A DNA stretch of 64,000 bases from Branchiostoma floridae (lineage: Eukaryota; Chordata; Leptocardii; Amphioxiformes; Branchiostomatidae): assembly GCF_000003815.2 (NCBI RefSeq), contig NC_049980.1:291311-355310 (forward strand), in the 5' to 3' direction. The notes below the pieces were generated by a model. That model was not told the DNA's origin. It ran no database searches and was given only the letters and a program-made list of their open reading frames with translations. Both the position numbers and the translations under genes were made by a program. Of the stretch, positions 52,753 through 64,000 are shown in pieces; within the stretch, counting starts at the first letter, position 1; each line of letters begins with the position of its first letter.

Positions 52753-52789
52753 CTCTTTCACACTGAATGATTCAAATGAGTAATTGTAG

Positions 52790-54065
52790 CGTATACTGTC
52801 ATGATTGGTTGGTGCAGAAAAAATCATCCAATAGCATGGTCGCATTGTTTAACTGGTTGGACAAGAATCGGACTAATCATGTGATCGGCCCGGACAGAAA
52901 CTCAGTTAAAGTCCCGTACACAACCGAGAAGTTTTGTCCTTAAAGTCGACAGATGCACGTTGAAACAGTCAAATACTAGTATGGCATTAACGAATAAATG
53001 AATAAAGACATTTATTGTACATTTCTGCCTGGTATGTGTAACACAAAATACGCTGTCCATTGCTAAACTGGCCCTCCCCGCTTGGAGCGGCAATGTAGGG
53101 CATGCAGTAAGTAGCGCGATTAAATCAGGTTAATTTTTGCACAGCCGAGTGGGTCTAATCTATGACAGAAGTTCGGCTTCTTCTCGCTTCTTGGTAGTCG
53201 GTTTGTTAAAACGCATGAGCAATATGAATTTGTCCGTGAACTCATATGTATAAAGTAGGGAGATTTTTTTTATCTAATTAAATATAGAGTGTCTATATCG
53301 TGAACATACATAGCAGTATCTACGACGAAGTGCACTACATTTAATCTCCTACGGTAGCATTCTATAGCTTTAACAGCCGGTAGAGGAGTGAAGCTGGCCT
53401 AGCAGTGTGTTTCGCTACCGGTCGCACACGTACTCCTAGGCCGGCTTCACTCCTCTGCCAGCTTTTGATACTATCGCATGCTACCATAGTATTCTACGTT
53501 TACCAATGTTTGGTTTGACTTCTTCATTAAAGGCAGTGGACTGGCCAACGGCGAAAAGAGGGTGAGAGAGGCAGGCCAGGAGAGTACTTTCTGGGAGGGT
53601 ACATTTCCCCCCACTGTGCTGGCCAATGTTTGCCTCCGGTGACCAAACTTCCCTGGCAAATTTCTCTCCCTATAGCGATCGTAGACTGTCTAGTAGAAAG
53701 TAGGACACTGCCACAGTGATCTGAGCTGAAATGGAAGAACTTCATTGTGCGACTTTTGTACTTGGTACAATGCATGGCAACTACTATAACACAGGTACCA
53801 TATACATTCTAATTAACAATACATTAGCCCACATACTGTCAGCAAACGTTTTCCCTCGAACTGAACACTACAATTCCGATTCTACACAACCGATCCGTGG
53901 ACTGTATCTAGCCATGGTGCATCTGCTATCCTGCACCTACTTTGTACAGACGCGCCGCCTAGTGAGCGTTAGCGGTACTTCATTCAGCAAACGACTCGCA
54001 AACACCGATTTTAAGGACCGAATATTAACGCCATCTGGAGAAATAAAGTATTCTTGCAATATGTG
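52790..54065 (-). repeat. Large repeated module, copy III
   Basis: Reverse of about 38150-39415 in copy I, including the palindrome (53340-53500) and the block CCCTCCCCGCTTGGAGCGGC. One end lies within about 40 bases of the TATA box of the secreted peptide gene. Confidence 0.82.
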
Positions 54066-54534
54066 AAACTTAACTTTGGAAATGAGAGGTAAGGTATAGT
54101 TTAAATTTAAATTTTTGTTCAAATGTAGGACCAATTGAAATATGGTATTTGTTAATTGTCCAACGAACACCCTTTCTATTCCTTTGGTCCGAACGCTAAT
54201 CTATAGCAGCAGTATATGAGAAATTTAGGAAATGAATCCTGAAACGTCTGTTTTCAAAATGATATAACTCTGAAAGATCAGGTAGTGCCATTGTACTAAA
54301 CGGCAAAGTTAACAAATATGATTAGAAAATGTTGTATTATACTATCATGTACACTACAAATTCACCAGAATCTCTCCCAGATATTAAAATGAAATACGCA
54401 GACTAAAAACAATGTTAGATTGGAAAATTCACAGACAAACAGGAATGTACATCAGTATTTAAGAAACGCCATATTGACCATAATCACAAATCTTAGATTG
54501 AATGGAACCTGTGCAGTAAATGTGACAAAATGTT

Positions 54535-54805
54535 AGGCGTCGCGTCGCGAAAACCTAGAGATCCCGGGTTCTAGTCCCAAGATATGCTGAAACGGTGTGT
54601 CCTTGGGAAGGGCACTTTAACGAAGTTCCACAATTCTCTCCGGTGAAAATACTTATACCTAGTTTCGGTTAGGGATGTCCTGACAATAGGGCTTTAAATG
54701 AATGTTCCGTGTTTGAGGAGAGTCATAACTCGAACACACATAAGAACCCACAGCAATTATCGAAAGAAATAGGAATCATTCCCGGTGTAAGTAGATCAAT
54801 TCAAT
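54535..54805 (+). mobile_element. tRNA-derived SINE-like element, copy 2
   Basis: Contains GGTTCTAGTCC, a good match to the Pol III B box GGTTCRANNCC, then TCCTTGGGAAGGGCACTTT and AAGAACCCACAGCA shared with 26095-26390. The A box is not clear. Confidence 0.55.
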
Positions 54806-54861
54806 CAGTTCAGAATTGCTCTTCATTTCAGTACAAACCCGTCATATTACGCCAGACTATA

Positions 54862-54893
54862 ATTATTATTATTATTATTATTATTATTATTTT
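54862..54893. repeat. (ATT)n microsatellite
   Basis: Perfect ATT trinucleotide run just upstream of the RTE-like element, perhaps the tail of the preceding SINE. Confidence 0.9.
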
Positions 54894-55295
54894 TCATTAC
54901 CGCAGACGCGACACGCATCAGTCAAATTTTCATTGTCTTGTCTGGAAAGATGGACACAGATTGACCATATAGCGATTGGTCCAAGATGGAGGACCCCATG
55001 TCTACAGGATGTTCGGGTGTATAGAGGAGCGGATGTCGGCAGCGATCACTACCTTTCTATTGCAAAAATGAAGATCAGACTAAAGAAACAAAAGAAGAAG
55101 ACATCACTTCCGAAACGGTTTGACACCAGCAAACTGAAAGACCCTGCAACTGAAGAGAAGTTCGAGACCTCTCTGAGGAACCGGTTCTCTGTCCTAGCAG
55201 ACCCCTCCCCCAGGGTCAACAGTATGGTGGGATGAGCTGAAGGAGGCAATGACTACAGCGGGGAAAGAAGTCTTGGGTTAAAGAAATCCCTCCGA

Positions 55296-55639
55296 NNNNN
55301 NNNNNNNNNNNNNNNNNNNNNNNNNNNNNNNNNNNNNNNNNNNNNNNNNNNNNNNNNNNNNNNNNNNNNNNNNNNNNNNNNNNNNNNNNNNNNNNNNNNN
55401 NNNNNNNNNNNNNNNNNNNNNNNNNNNNNNNNNNNNNNNNNNNNNNNNNNNNNNNNNNNNNNNNNNNNNNNNNNNNNNNNNNNNNNNNNNNNNNNNNNNN
55501 NNNNNNNNNNNNNNNNNNNNNNNNNNNNNNNNNNNNNNNNNNNNNNNNNNNNNNNNNNNNNNNNNNNNNNNNNNNNNNNNNNNNNNNNNNNNNNNNNNNN
55601 NNNNNNNNNNNNNNNNNNNNNNNNNNNNNNNNNNNNNNN
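55296..55639. other. Assembly gap (344 N)
   Basis: Run of N between the endonuclease and RT parts of the RTE-like element. Confidence 0.99.
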
Positions 55640-57236
55640 GGAAGTCCTCAACCGCCCCGAACCTGCGTCTCCACCGACAGTCTTTGACGAGCCATCACTT
55701 CCCCTCCCCATTGACACAGGGGACTTCACAGAAGCTGAGGTACAGGAAGCCATCAAGACCCTGAAGAACAACAAGTCTCCAGGTATGGATGGCATTACTG
55801 CGGAGATGCTCAAAGCAGGGGGCGAATCTGTTGTTAAATGGATGAGCCAATTTTGTAATCGGGCCTGGAATTCAGGTGAAGTGCCGGAGGACTGGAAGAA
55901 TGGAGCAGTTGTGTGCATCCCAAAGAAGGGCAACCTGGCAGAATGTGACAACTGGAGGGGAGTGACGCTTCTTTCCATACCGGGAAAGGTGTATACTGCA
56001 TGCATCCTGAACCGTATGAGAGATGCAGTTGACAAGGTCCTACGAGAACAACAAGCTGGATTCCGCCCAAAGAGGTCCTGTGCAGAACAGATATTCACCC
56101 TTCGACGTATCATCGAGAATTGTACAGAACTGCAAACTCCACTGGCCATTAGTTTCATTGACTTCTCCAAGGCATTTGATTGCATCCACAGACCATCACT
56201 CTGGAATATCATGTATGTCTACGGCATCCCAAGTAAACTCATCTCCGCAATCAGACAAATATACACCAACTCAAAATGCTGCGTGCGGACGGGTGAGGGA
56301 TACAGCGGATGGTTTGAGGTGGTAAGCGGGGTCCGCCAAGGATGCATGTTGTCTCCAATTCTTTTTGCCATGGCGATAGACTGGGTCCTTGCAACAGCAA
56401 CAGAGGGGAAAGGGATTCAGTGGATACAGAACACAAAGTTAGCAGATCTTGACTTTGCTGATGATATAGCTGCTCTAGCAGACCGCACACAGGACCTACA
56501 ACCCCTAGTGGAGGACATAGGCTCATCTGCAGGCAGTATTGGACTCGCCATTAGTGCCAAAAAGACCAAGAACATGTTAGTAGGGACGCACCCCCCTCCC
56601 ACAAGTGTGATCATTGACAACAATGAAGTGGAAGTGGTGGAGAACTTTACTTACTTAGGCAGCTCCATGAACAACAGAGGGGACATGGACAAGGAACTAG
56701 ACTGCAGGCTAGGGAAGGCCTCAGCTGCTTTCAACCAGCTTTGCAAGCTGTGGTCTAGCAAGAAGCTCTCCCTGGGAACTAAACTGCGATTCTACAATAG
56801 CAATGTTCTCTCTACCCTACTTTACGGATGCGAAACATGGCACATGAAGTCAAGCCAAGAAAAGAAACTAGATGTCTTCGACAATAAATGCCTAAGGAAG
56901 ATACTAGGCATCAGATGGGATGATTTCATACCCAACACTGAAGTAAGAGCTAGGACCAGCCAAAAACCAGTGTCTGTGACAATCCGAAAGCGGCGCTTGA
57001 GCTGGTTGGGCCATGTCATGAGACTCTCACCAGACAGACTGGCATACCAAGTTATACACTGGGCACCACGGGGAAAGAGACGTAGAGGTCGCCCCAGGAT
57101 GAATTACAGGCACACCATCGAGAGAGACCTACAAACAGCTAACATCAACTGGAGGGATATACAGAGGATAGCTGCCGACAGAGCTTGCTGGGCCAACCTG
57201 ACTGCCTCATGTGTCGGACGACACGGGAGCCCCTAA
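55640..57236 (+). CDS. Reverse transcriptase frame of the RTE-like element
   Basis: 532 codons, open from the gap edge to TAA at 57234-57236. It contains all catalytic motifs, including the two Asp of FADD and the motif A Asp, so this part could still encode an active-site-complete enzyme. The endonuclease half is broken, so the copy is not autonomous as assembled. Confidence 0.92.
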
Positions 57237-58123
57237 GTCTAAGTAAGTGTCTGGAAAGATCAGTTGCGTCATCAGTTTTAGAATACTGAATCGGAGGTAA
57301 ACGACCGCAACTGTGATGTGAGACAAAGTCTCTCCGATTGGTCAGCATTGACCAATGAAATCATATGTAACAAGATTCCCTCTGCATAATACATTGGCTT
57401 AGCATTCTAAGTAGTATAAGTACCTGAGCACACTATGTACCTCGGCATTCTTTGAGACGTCTTTGCTTTAAGGTTGTTCACAACGCAATAAGTCTTTTCG
57501 ATTTCTCCTCCTCACTTGGTCAATTAGCATGCTGTCATCTCTGTAATGGTTTGATGCAAGGTATAGTTCGTATTTTCTATCGACTGGACAGACTATTCGT
57601 GAAGAAGCCTCCACTATTATAGCACTATCCGTTGACTGACTCGAATCTCGAGCTGCGGTGTTCGCTTCCAAAGCTTCGCTATCCTTCTGTGGATNNNNNN
57701 NNNNNNNNNNNNNNNNNNNNNNNNNNNNNNNNNNNNNNNNNNNNNNNNNNNNNNNNNNNNNNNNNNNNNNNNNNNNNNNNNNNNNNNNNNNNNNGTCACT
57801 ATAGGCTCTGGGCAATTTTAAGAGCGATATAAGCTTTTTTTTTCGTCATGGCATTTCAGGGTTTGACTCGTATCTTGCTCTTATAGCCCGCATAGCGAAA
57901 GTTATTGAAGGTCTGCATTAGTGAGTGCTGGATCATCTAGTGCTGAAAACATTGCGAACGTGACTTAAACCATTTTACAGAATACAGCAAATGCTAGATT
58001 ATTTTGACCAAGACCTCTAGCCTTTTGACCATGATAGTCAACGAACCATTGTCGTGAAGGAAGAGTTGGCTGAATCATATAACTGATGGCAACAAGAGCT
58101 ACCTCTTAGGCACATAAAAAAAG
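57237..58123. other. No gene supported; 100-N gap at 57695-57794
   Basis: A minus-strand frame on the right-hand side of and across the gap (57468-57815) has no matched splice sites or motif. The 5' UTR and promoter of the LRR gene should lie in the last part of this stretch. Confidence 0.4.
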
Positions 58124-59119
58124 ATGCAGAGAATGGTGGGTACTAGAATCTTCATAAAAACGTTCCTTCTATTGCTGGCTTTTGAAAGCGTTGCTGGACA
58201 CCCATGTACTGAATTGTGCACCTCCTCGTCAATACCGAGATCCGAGACTCCCTTGTTGAGTTGTACTCGCTGCGGACGCTTCGAGAATCTTTGCGATATC
58301 AAAAACCCTACGGAGTCTGAGCATGCTCTTATCCACAGCTTATCCGAAAAGATCCTTACGTACCGTTCCATCCAGTTTCCTAGTCAGGCAACGTCCAAAC
58401 TATTCATACGAAAAAGTGCAATCCGTCAGATAGAAAGCAGAGCTTTCGTTAATTTGCCGAATCTTTGCATCCTGAGCTTGACATGTAATTCTCTGATCTT
58501 TATCGACCAGAACAGTTTCGAAGGTTTAAACTACTTAAGTCTCCTGGATCTAAGAAGAAATCACTTGAACTTTCTCCCCGGGGACGTTTTTACGGGCCTT
58601 GTGAGACTGGCACAGTTGTACCTCTCTCACAATCAACTCATGGTCATGCCATTAATCGCAAATGAAAATCGACAAGTAGAAGCCCTGTTTATCGACTTGA
58701 GTCACAATCATCTGACATTCATGTCGAGCCGTAACCTTGACCGGACGAACGGGGCCTTCCTACAGCTGGACCAAAACCCGTTTAAATGCGACGACGGTTG
58801 GGAGTGGTTCTCTCGTCACATGGCAAACTCCTCGCGAATCTTGTGTTTTGAGTCTGTAACTTGCGGACCACCACCGGACATAGCTATATCTCCAGATGGC
58901 TCGGTGTCTACAACACCGGACCAGGAAGACAAGCGTCCATGGGAAACGGGCTCTTCAATACCGGACCAGGAAGACAAGCGTCCATGGGAAACGGGCTCTT
59001 CAACAGCGGACCAGAAAAGTCACGAAACGACATTTTCTCCCAATCATACAGCTACAAGCGTTGAAATGGATTCTTTTGCACCTGATGGAACCACGACTTC
59101 GCCCAATCACACAAGAAAG
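58124..59119 (+). CDS. LRR protein exon 1: signal peptide, LRR domain, stalk
   Basis: 332 codons. The frame continues past the donor into the intron up to 59368, but the intronic part has no family features and runs into a (TA)n microsatellite, so the spliced form is preferred. Confidence 0.87.
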
Positions 59120-59231
59120 GTTGGTATTTTTTTCTATCTCTCGAACAATTTGTATTGTGTAGAGAAGGAGTTGATAATGATACCACATCTTGTTATTAAG
59201 GGGGAGGCACACCCAGTCATTGTCATTCCAT

Positions 59232-59279
<48 letters not shown>

Positions 59280-61517
59280 TACCATTTCCTAGAGATGGCT
59301 ACGCATGCATAAATGTGCAAAACAGCCATGCAACGATATGCAATGTTCAGTACGTTAATAAATGTTAGGCAACAATGTAATAAGATGCGCCAAATAAGTT
59401 ACGTAACTGGATATGATTTTGGAAGCGTTCAGTTGTTTTAGATAGCATCCAATATCTTTCGTCATTGAATTGGAGGAAACCTGACTAAAGAGCATATGCA
59501 TCAGTAGTACAAAAGTTTGCAACAGTAACGTAGCGGAATGCAACATTGATACAACAGTAATGTGACAGTAATGTGACAATATGTAACAGTAATACAACAG
59601 TAGTCAGCATTACAGCAATGTTCAGTAATACTGTGACAACAGTATGTAACAGTAACAACGGTATTTGCCTGTCGATTAATGTTTGACAGGGCAAGTAAGA
59701 TTTTTCCATTGAGTAATATTTTGATATGCGTGTTACTTTTTTACAATTATGACATAAAGCAATGGTGGACATAAAAAATAGAGGCAATAAAACCCATTGC
59801 TGGAAGTGAAAATGCATATTAAGTGACATTCCAATTTTGGGCAAGTGAAAAAATGGTTCGGGCAAGTAACCATTTTTTAACCAGTTGTAAATGTGCTTGA
59901 TCGATAGGACAAATGAGTTTTAGGAAACGGCCGACAATTCCATATTATGTCATATTCAATGTTTCTGTGTAGACATCAAGTGACCGAAAGAACAATCGTT
60001 ACATATCAGTTAAAATATCAGTATAAAACAAGATAACAAAAATTGCAGAGACAGTCTTACTACTTTCTTTATGTCTACTTTAGAACGCTATGTAACGCTG
60101 GTTCGCCTTTATCCGATGGTGACCTATATCCGTTGTTTAAAAAATCGTATTTAGGGACATGAAGTCGACGGACGGTAGCTTCGAATCGGAACATTTTGAA
60201 AATATTGCAAATTTGAAACCACTGTCCGCAGACATAATACTTCTAAATGAGCTGTTTTGACGGACAACGAATAAACGTCACCCGGCGGATAAAGGTGAAC
60301 TAGCATTAACGCCAGTTTTGACTATGTAATTCTCTTCAATTTAGCGAGATAAAGACGGTGTTGTTCACGATGACAACATTAGAGAGGGGGTTTTAGAGGT
60401 TGCCACAGTCCTGGGAGCCCTCCTGTTCGCCGTCAGCTGTGCTGTCATTAAAGTACGCCTGTGTAGCCAGGTTGATGCGGTACCTCCGGCGGCGCCCACT
60501 TCAACCGACACCGACGGTCACTCCGAGAACGACTACGATGAGCGCGTGTACGATAGTCCTTCTGAGTTGGAAGAGGTTCAGCAAGACCATCAGTATGAGG
60601 ACTGTTCGATTGACAGCATCCGAAAGTTGCGCCGAACGCAGCGCAACGCATCTGTCCTGGACAAGGTTAAGTTCGCAGAGAACAGCCACTTCGTTGAAGA
60701 CAGCGGCCAGCCACAACAACGCGACGACACAGCTTGTGTCGTTGTCCATAACTTACCAAGCCCCCGTGTTAAAGATGACACAAACAACTGTGCCATTCAA
60801 GAAACGAAAGATGCTGCCGTCGACATTGAGATTCAGTCTCACGTCTACGATAACGACGAACATCTACAAGATGTTTTTCATGGAGATGACCACAAAGAGA
60901 ATATGAATGGCAACCGGGCGTACGATATCGACCGCCCACAAGCAACCAGTGTGACCGGTCGTCTCGACAATCCGGAAACTCACAACGCCAAGAACGGTGA
61001 AGTTCTAGATCAAAATCTCTCCTGTAATGAAGGCATCCAAGACGGGACTTTAAAGGAAGAACCAGCTGACCATCAGCCGAAACCCGTGCAAGAAGCCACA
61101 GAGTTTGCCAACAAGAGTGAAGGGAGTTTGAGTGAAAGCAGCAACCAACAACGGTCGGAATCACCACCTGCGATTTCTCCAAGGGCGACCGCTACGATCG
61201 CAGATGAAGGTATCGCTAATGAATTTGGCGGAGAAAACGCCTGCACCTATGTCACTACGAAGGAAAATGACACGTACGAAGCTGCAGGTACCGAAAACAG
61301 CCGTGAAGAGGCAGGCGCTGCGTACTGTACGGGAGGGCCTCGTGCGGCGACGAAGGGAAACGAAACGTACGAAGCAGCAGGTAACGACAACAACCGTACA
61401 GAGTCGAGTGCTGCAAACTGTACGAGAGGAGCGTGTGGAACTACGTTTGCTCCTTCCAACAGGGTCTGCAGAGCCGACATTTTGTACGGGGCAGTCGAAT
61501 TTCACAAGAACAAGTAA
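58124..61517 (+). CDS. Leucine-rich-repeat type I membrane protein (two coding exons, 722 residues)
   Basis: Exon 1 is 58124-59119 (donor AGAAAG|GTTGGT) and exon 2 is 60345-61517 (acceptor TTTAG). Both are phase 0. Signal peptide about 1-25 (FLLLLAFESVAG); Cys-rich N-terminal cap (CTELC ... CTRCG); about four LRRs between residues 112 and 200 (LSLLDLRRNHLNFLP, LAQLYLSHNQL, FIDLSHNHL); C-terminal LRR cap 218-247 (NPFKCDD ... C). Then comes a Ser/Thr/Pro stalk with a 15-residue tandem repeat (PDQEDKRPWETGSS), a membrane helix about 347-367 (TVLGALLFAVSCAVIKV), and a long acidic cytoplasmic tail of about 355 residues with two copies of a ~31-residue unit containing TYEAAG. A cell-surface recognition or adhesion role is inferred. 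ATG 58133 is an alternative start. Confidence 0.87.
59234..59275. repeat. (TA)n microsatellite
   Basis: TA repeat in the LRR gene intron. Followed at 59520-59660 by loosely repeated AACAGTAATGTGACA strings. Confidence 0.92.
60091..60310. mobile_element. MITE, copy 2, in the LRR gene intron
   Basis: The left end GGTTCGCCTTTATCCGA mirrors the right end GGCGGATAAAGGTGAACTAG. Shares the interior with 32059-32286. It ends about 35 bases before the exon 2 acceptor. Confidence 0.82.
60345..61517 (+). CDS. LRR protein exon 2: transmembrane helix and cytoplasmic tail
   Basis: 391 codons including stop, starting RDKDGVVHDDN. The tail has several Tyr in acidic settings (ENDYDERVYDSPSE, TYEAAG twice) that could be phosphorylation or sorting sites; none matches a complete ITAM or ITIM. 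Confidence 0.82.
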   Translation, partial: RDKDGVVHDDNIREGVLEVATVLGALLFAVSCAVIKVRLCSQVDAVPPAAPTSTDTDGHSENDYDERVYDSPSELEEVQQDHQYEDCSIDSIRKLRRTQRNASVLDKVKFAENSHFVEDSGQPQQRDDTACVVVHNLPSPRVKDDTNNCAIQETKDAAVDIEIQSHVYDNDEHLQDVFHGDDHKENMNGNRAYDIDRPQATSVTGRLDNPETHNAKNGEVLDQNLSCNEGIQDGTLKEEPADHQPKPVQEATEFANKSEGSLSESSNQQRSESPPAISPRATATIADEGIANEFGGENACTYVTTKENDTYEAAGTENSREEAGAAYCTGGPRAATKGNETYEAAGNDNNRTESSAANCTRGACGTTFAPSNRVCRADILYGAVEFHKNK

Positions 61518-61534
61518 CATAAATCTCTAACACC

Positions 61535-61770
61535 AACCCAAACCAACCAACCAACCGACTGACCGACCGACCCACCGACCCACCCACCGACCCACCGACC
61601 AACCGACCAACTAACCAACCAACCAACCAACCAACCAACCAACCAACCAACCAACCATCCAATTAACCAACCGACCGACCAACCGACCAACCCACCAACC
61701 AACCAACCAACCAACTAACCAACCAACCAACAGACCAACCGACCAACCAACCAACCAACCAACCAACCGA
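61535..61770. repeat. (CCAA)n / (CCGA)n tetranucleotide array running into a gap
   Basis: More than 230 bases of AACC and GACC units, ended by a 100-N gap (61771-61870) that probably marks a collapsed repeat. It begins about 20 bases after the LRR stop codon, so it would lie in the 3' UTR. Confidence 0.95.
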
Positions 61771-61870
61771 NNNNNNNNNNNNNNNNNNNNNNNNNNNNNN
61801 NNNNNNNNNNNNNNNNNNNNNNNNNNNNNNNNNNNNNNNNNNNNNNNNNNNNNNNNNNNNNNNNNNNNNN

Positions 61871-64000
61871 TTTCTTAAAAATGCTCAACCAAAATACGCA
61901 GACATGGAGAATCTATATTGAAAAATTCTAAGCAAACTGGAATGTACATCGAAATTCAAGGCACGTCAAAATTCAAATAATTACGATTGTCAGAGACTAG
62001 ATCGGATGAAATTGTTTGTCTGCGAATGTGAATTAGATGTCTACCTATAAAGAAAAAAATCTAAGCCGAAGGCTATTTTGTTCGTCTTTGCGGCCTTTTC
62101 CGCTTGTCTTTGCCTCTCTCTCTGGAAAAGCAAAACAAACAACGGACATCAGAAATTTTATAAATGACAAATATTTGTTTTGTGTTTGGAAGACTTGTAC
62201 AGAAACATGTGCATTGATTCATTCCTGTTCATATATAAATATATATATATCAATTTTGTAGAATGTGATTATGAAACTGTATCCATACTCATACAGATAA
62301 CATAAATTAATAGTAAATCGTCTACTGACATCATTATATAAAAACGGCCAGTATAGAAATGAAACGTTAAGAAAAAAAAAAAATCACCGATTATCTAAAG
62401 AGATTGAAGAAAACAAACGATATAGAAATCCAGCTGCCGAAATAACTGTCCCAGGAAAATGTTACCTACATGTAATTGTAAATTATGAAGTACTAGTAAG
62501 ATTCAAATATTCTCTTAGACTAGCTCCACTTGCTACAATATACAGCGATGAGGCATCACTGCTTTTTATTTACCAAAAAGCAAAAAAAAAGCAGTGATTC
62601 GCCCTGTTTGCATTTATGTGATCTGATAATGGTTTCTCCATCTATCAGGACAACATAACAATGCAGAATTATTCATATGGGCCTCTTTTTGCGACGTTTT
62701 CCTTGTTCTTTTATAATCATTTACCACTATCTTTCAATGATACGTTTGAAGTGTTCCAATGATCTTTTACTTATCTATTTAATTCAAGAGCTGTTTAAGG
62801 ACTGCCGCAGACATACAAAGGAGCGGATGAAATCGTGTTTGGAATGTTTTTCAATTTTCATGCTTGAAGCTCCTTTTTCGTTCAATAAATTTTTTCATCG
62901 ATCAGTGACTTATCAAAGGTAAGCAAACGTACCTCCAAATTTTCGATGACTGTCAGTCCATCTTGCTCACAGAGTGACCTAGTTCTCGCGAGAGTTTCGA
63001 GAACTAGGTGAAGACTTGCGTGGATCTTCTGACCCCACCCCCACCCTCCTTCCGGAGTAAGGGTAACTATTCATACTTGTGAACATACGTGACTAATGAA
63101 TCTCTTCAACGACCTTTTTCGTTTATTTTCCCTCCGACTCGGGGTTAGCTTTGCAGCTTGTTATTTTTGAATCTTGACACATAAGTATTTTGCCAAGTAA
63201 CAACATATCTGGGTGTAAAATTGTGAAGTGTACGTATATATTTCAAATATAAAAAATAGTTGAATGTAGTATAAACTCTATAGAAAGTTGAAAACGTGTA
63301 GTAATACAATTTTTCGTGCATTACTGTTACTGTCCGGTAGAGATCACAAGATCTTATAAACTTTATGATATTATGACAAGGGGGGCACTGTGCCTTTGCA
63401 TAAATTTAAACTCGAACTCAACGTGTATTTTGAAGTAAGAACATTTTGTAAAAGTTCAAAGGTGTTAAATATCGATGTTACCTACATGTATTTGTAAAGT
63501 AAATTTTGATTAATTTTCATCTTATTACACTTACTTATTTCTACCACTTATATAACAGAACATAGTAATAGGAGGGAGTATGTTATGTCACGGGTTCATG
63601 GCTGGCATAAACATAGCAAGAACATTTCTGTGTTGTGGTTATGGACTTGTTGTATTTATTAGTGCATTTTATTGTACAATATTAACATTGCTGTGGTATT
63701 TTACTTACAGTGTATAATTTTTATGCTTTATATTTACTAGATGAATGCTGCGTTATATTTGTAGCCACTTCCCGTGATAGAATATATACAGTGGATGTAA
63801 TACTTCCGATGACAGGGCAGGATGCAAAATCAGTTTATATCATTCCACTTCACCAAAATGCCAAATTACCAATGTGACAATGTATATAGTTATTCTACAA
63901 GTTTCAAGATTGATTAGGCATATGTATACTTTATTGTAATAAACAATGTGGTGTATTTACCAACATCGTATGTGCTGCCGCAGTTTAAAAATCAATGCAG
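61871..64000. other. No gene seen; possible poly(A) signal at 63938
   Basis: AT-rich DNA without supported exons. AATAAA on the plus strand at 63938-63943 could end a long 3' UTR from the LRR gene or belong to nothing. Confidence 0.35.

Larger units (their letters stand above)
54925..57236 (+). mobile_element. RTE-like non-LTR retrotransposon (5'-truncated, damaged)
   Basis: The 5' part (to about 55235) encodes the end of an AP-endonuclease domain (QIDHIAIGPRWR, YRGADVGSDHYL). It suffers a frameshift near 55217 and a TAA near 55278 before a 344-N gap. From 55640 to 57236 a single open frame holds the reverse transcriptase: SPGMDGITAEML, QAGFRPKRSCAEQIF, motif A SFIDFSKAFD, motif B GVRQGCMLSP, motif C DFADD, then YLGSSMNNRG and the C-terminal RRLSWLGHVMRLSPDRL / GKRRRGRPRM block. 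The element order (endonuclease then RT, no LTR) and motif spellings fit the RTE/RTE-X group. The intact RT frame suggests a fairly young insertion. Confidence 0.9.

Noticed and set aside
54541-54600. A tRNA gene around the B box
   Set aside because: Only the B box is recognisable; no cloverleaf arms could be drawn, and the downstream part matches a SINE-like repeat.
60400-60906. 168-codon plus-strand frame and several minus-strand frames over LRR exon 2
   Set aside because: Shadows of the 391-codon exon, which has the membrane helix and matching splice phase.
61441-61714. Trp-Leu-Val-Gly repeat frame on the minus strand
   Set aside because: Translation of the CCAA array.

Overview
The window is animal nuclear DNA, most likely from a cephalochordate (amphioxus, Branchiostoma); that assignment is inferred from content, not from a marker gene. 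Coding sequence is cut into short exons by GT-AG introns with matching phases. The intervening DNA is AT-rich, full of short terminal-inverted-repeat elements, SINE-like and non-LTR retroelement pieces, microsatellites and eight N gaps. There are no bacterial operons, ribosome binding sites or CRISPR arrays.

Four genes can be assembled by hand. (1) Minus strand, 21263 to 5458: a 14-exon gene for a predicted type II membrane protein of about 1585 residues. Its order is a short cytoplasmic tail, one membrane helix, a roughly 950-residue coiled coil of 21-residue repeats carrying about 25 N-glycosylation sequons (one exon), a discoidin (F5/8 type C) domain, a C-type lectin domain, three Thr-rich linker exons and a four-exon C-terminal domain I cannot name. 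A second lectin exon inside this gene (8973-9364) is dead. (2) Minus strand, 31166 to 22822: an acid-sensing/ENaC-degenerin sodium channel gene with 12 coding exons, two alternative last exons and an in-frame TAG in exon 4. (3) Minus strand, 52721 to about 51142: a small secreted acidic peptide precursor with TATA box, three exons and poly(A) signal. (4) Plus strand, 58124 to 61517: a two-exon leucine-rich-repeat type I membrane protein.

The left edge (1-1022) is a rearranged duplicate of the lectin/channel junction at about 20975-23015. It holds the first exon of a second copy of gene 1, running off the window, next to an inverted orphan copy of the channel's last exon.

From 32 to 54 kb I see no convincing protein gene except the small peptide gene. 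This stretch consists of mobile and repeated DNA: a TTAA-type non-autonomous element with relatives at 3.7 and 12.2 kb, hairpin elements with 9-bp target duplications, a large repeated module present in four partial copies on both strands, and a 2.2-kb CACTA-like element inserted at TA into one module copy. An RTE-like retrotransposon lies at 54.9-57.2 kb and a CR1/L2-like RT fragment at 21.65-22.25 kb. The right end (61.9-64 kb) shows nothing coding.

Exon boundaries were read by eye. The main support for the models is that every joined exon set keeps phase and gives a total divisible by three.
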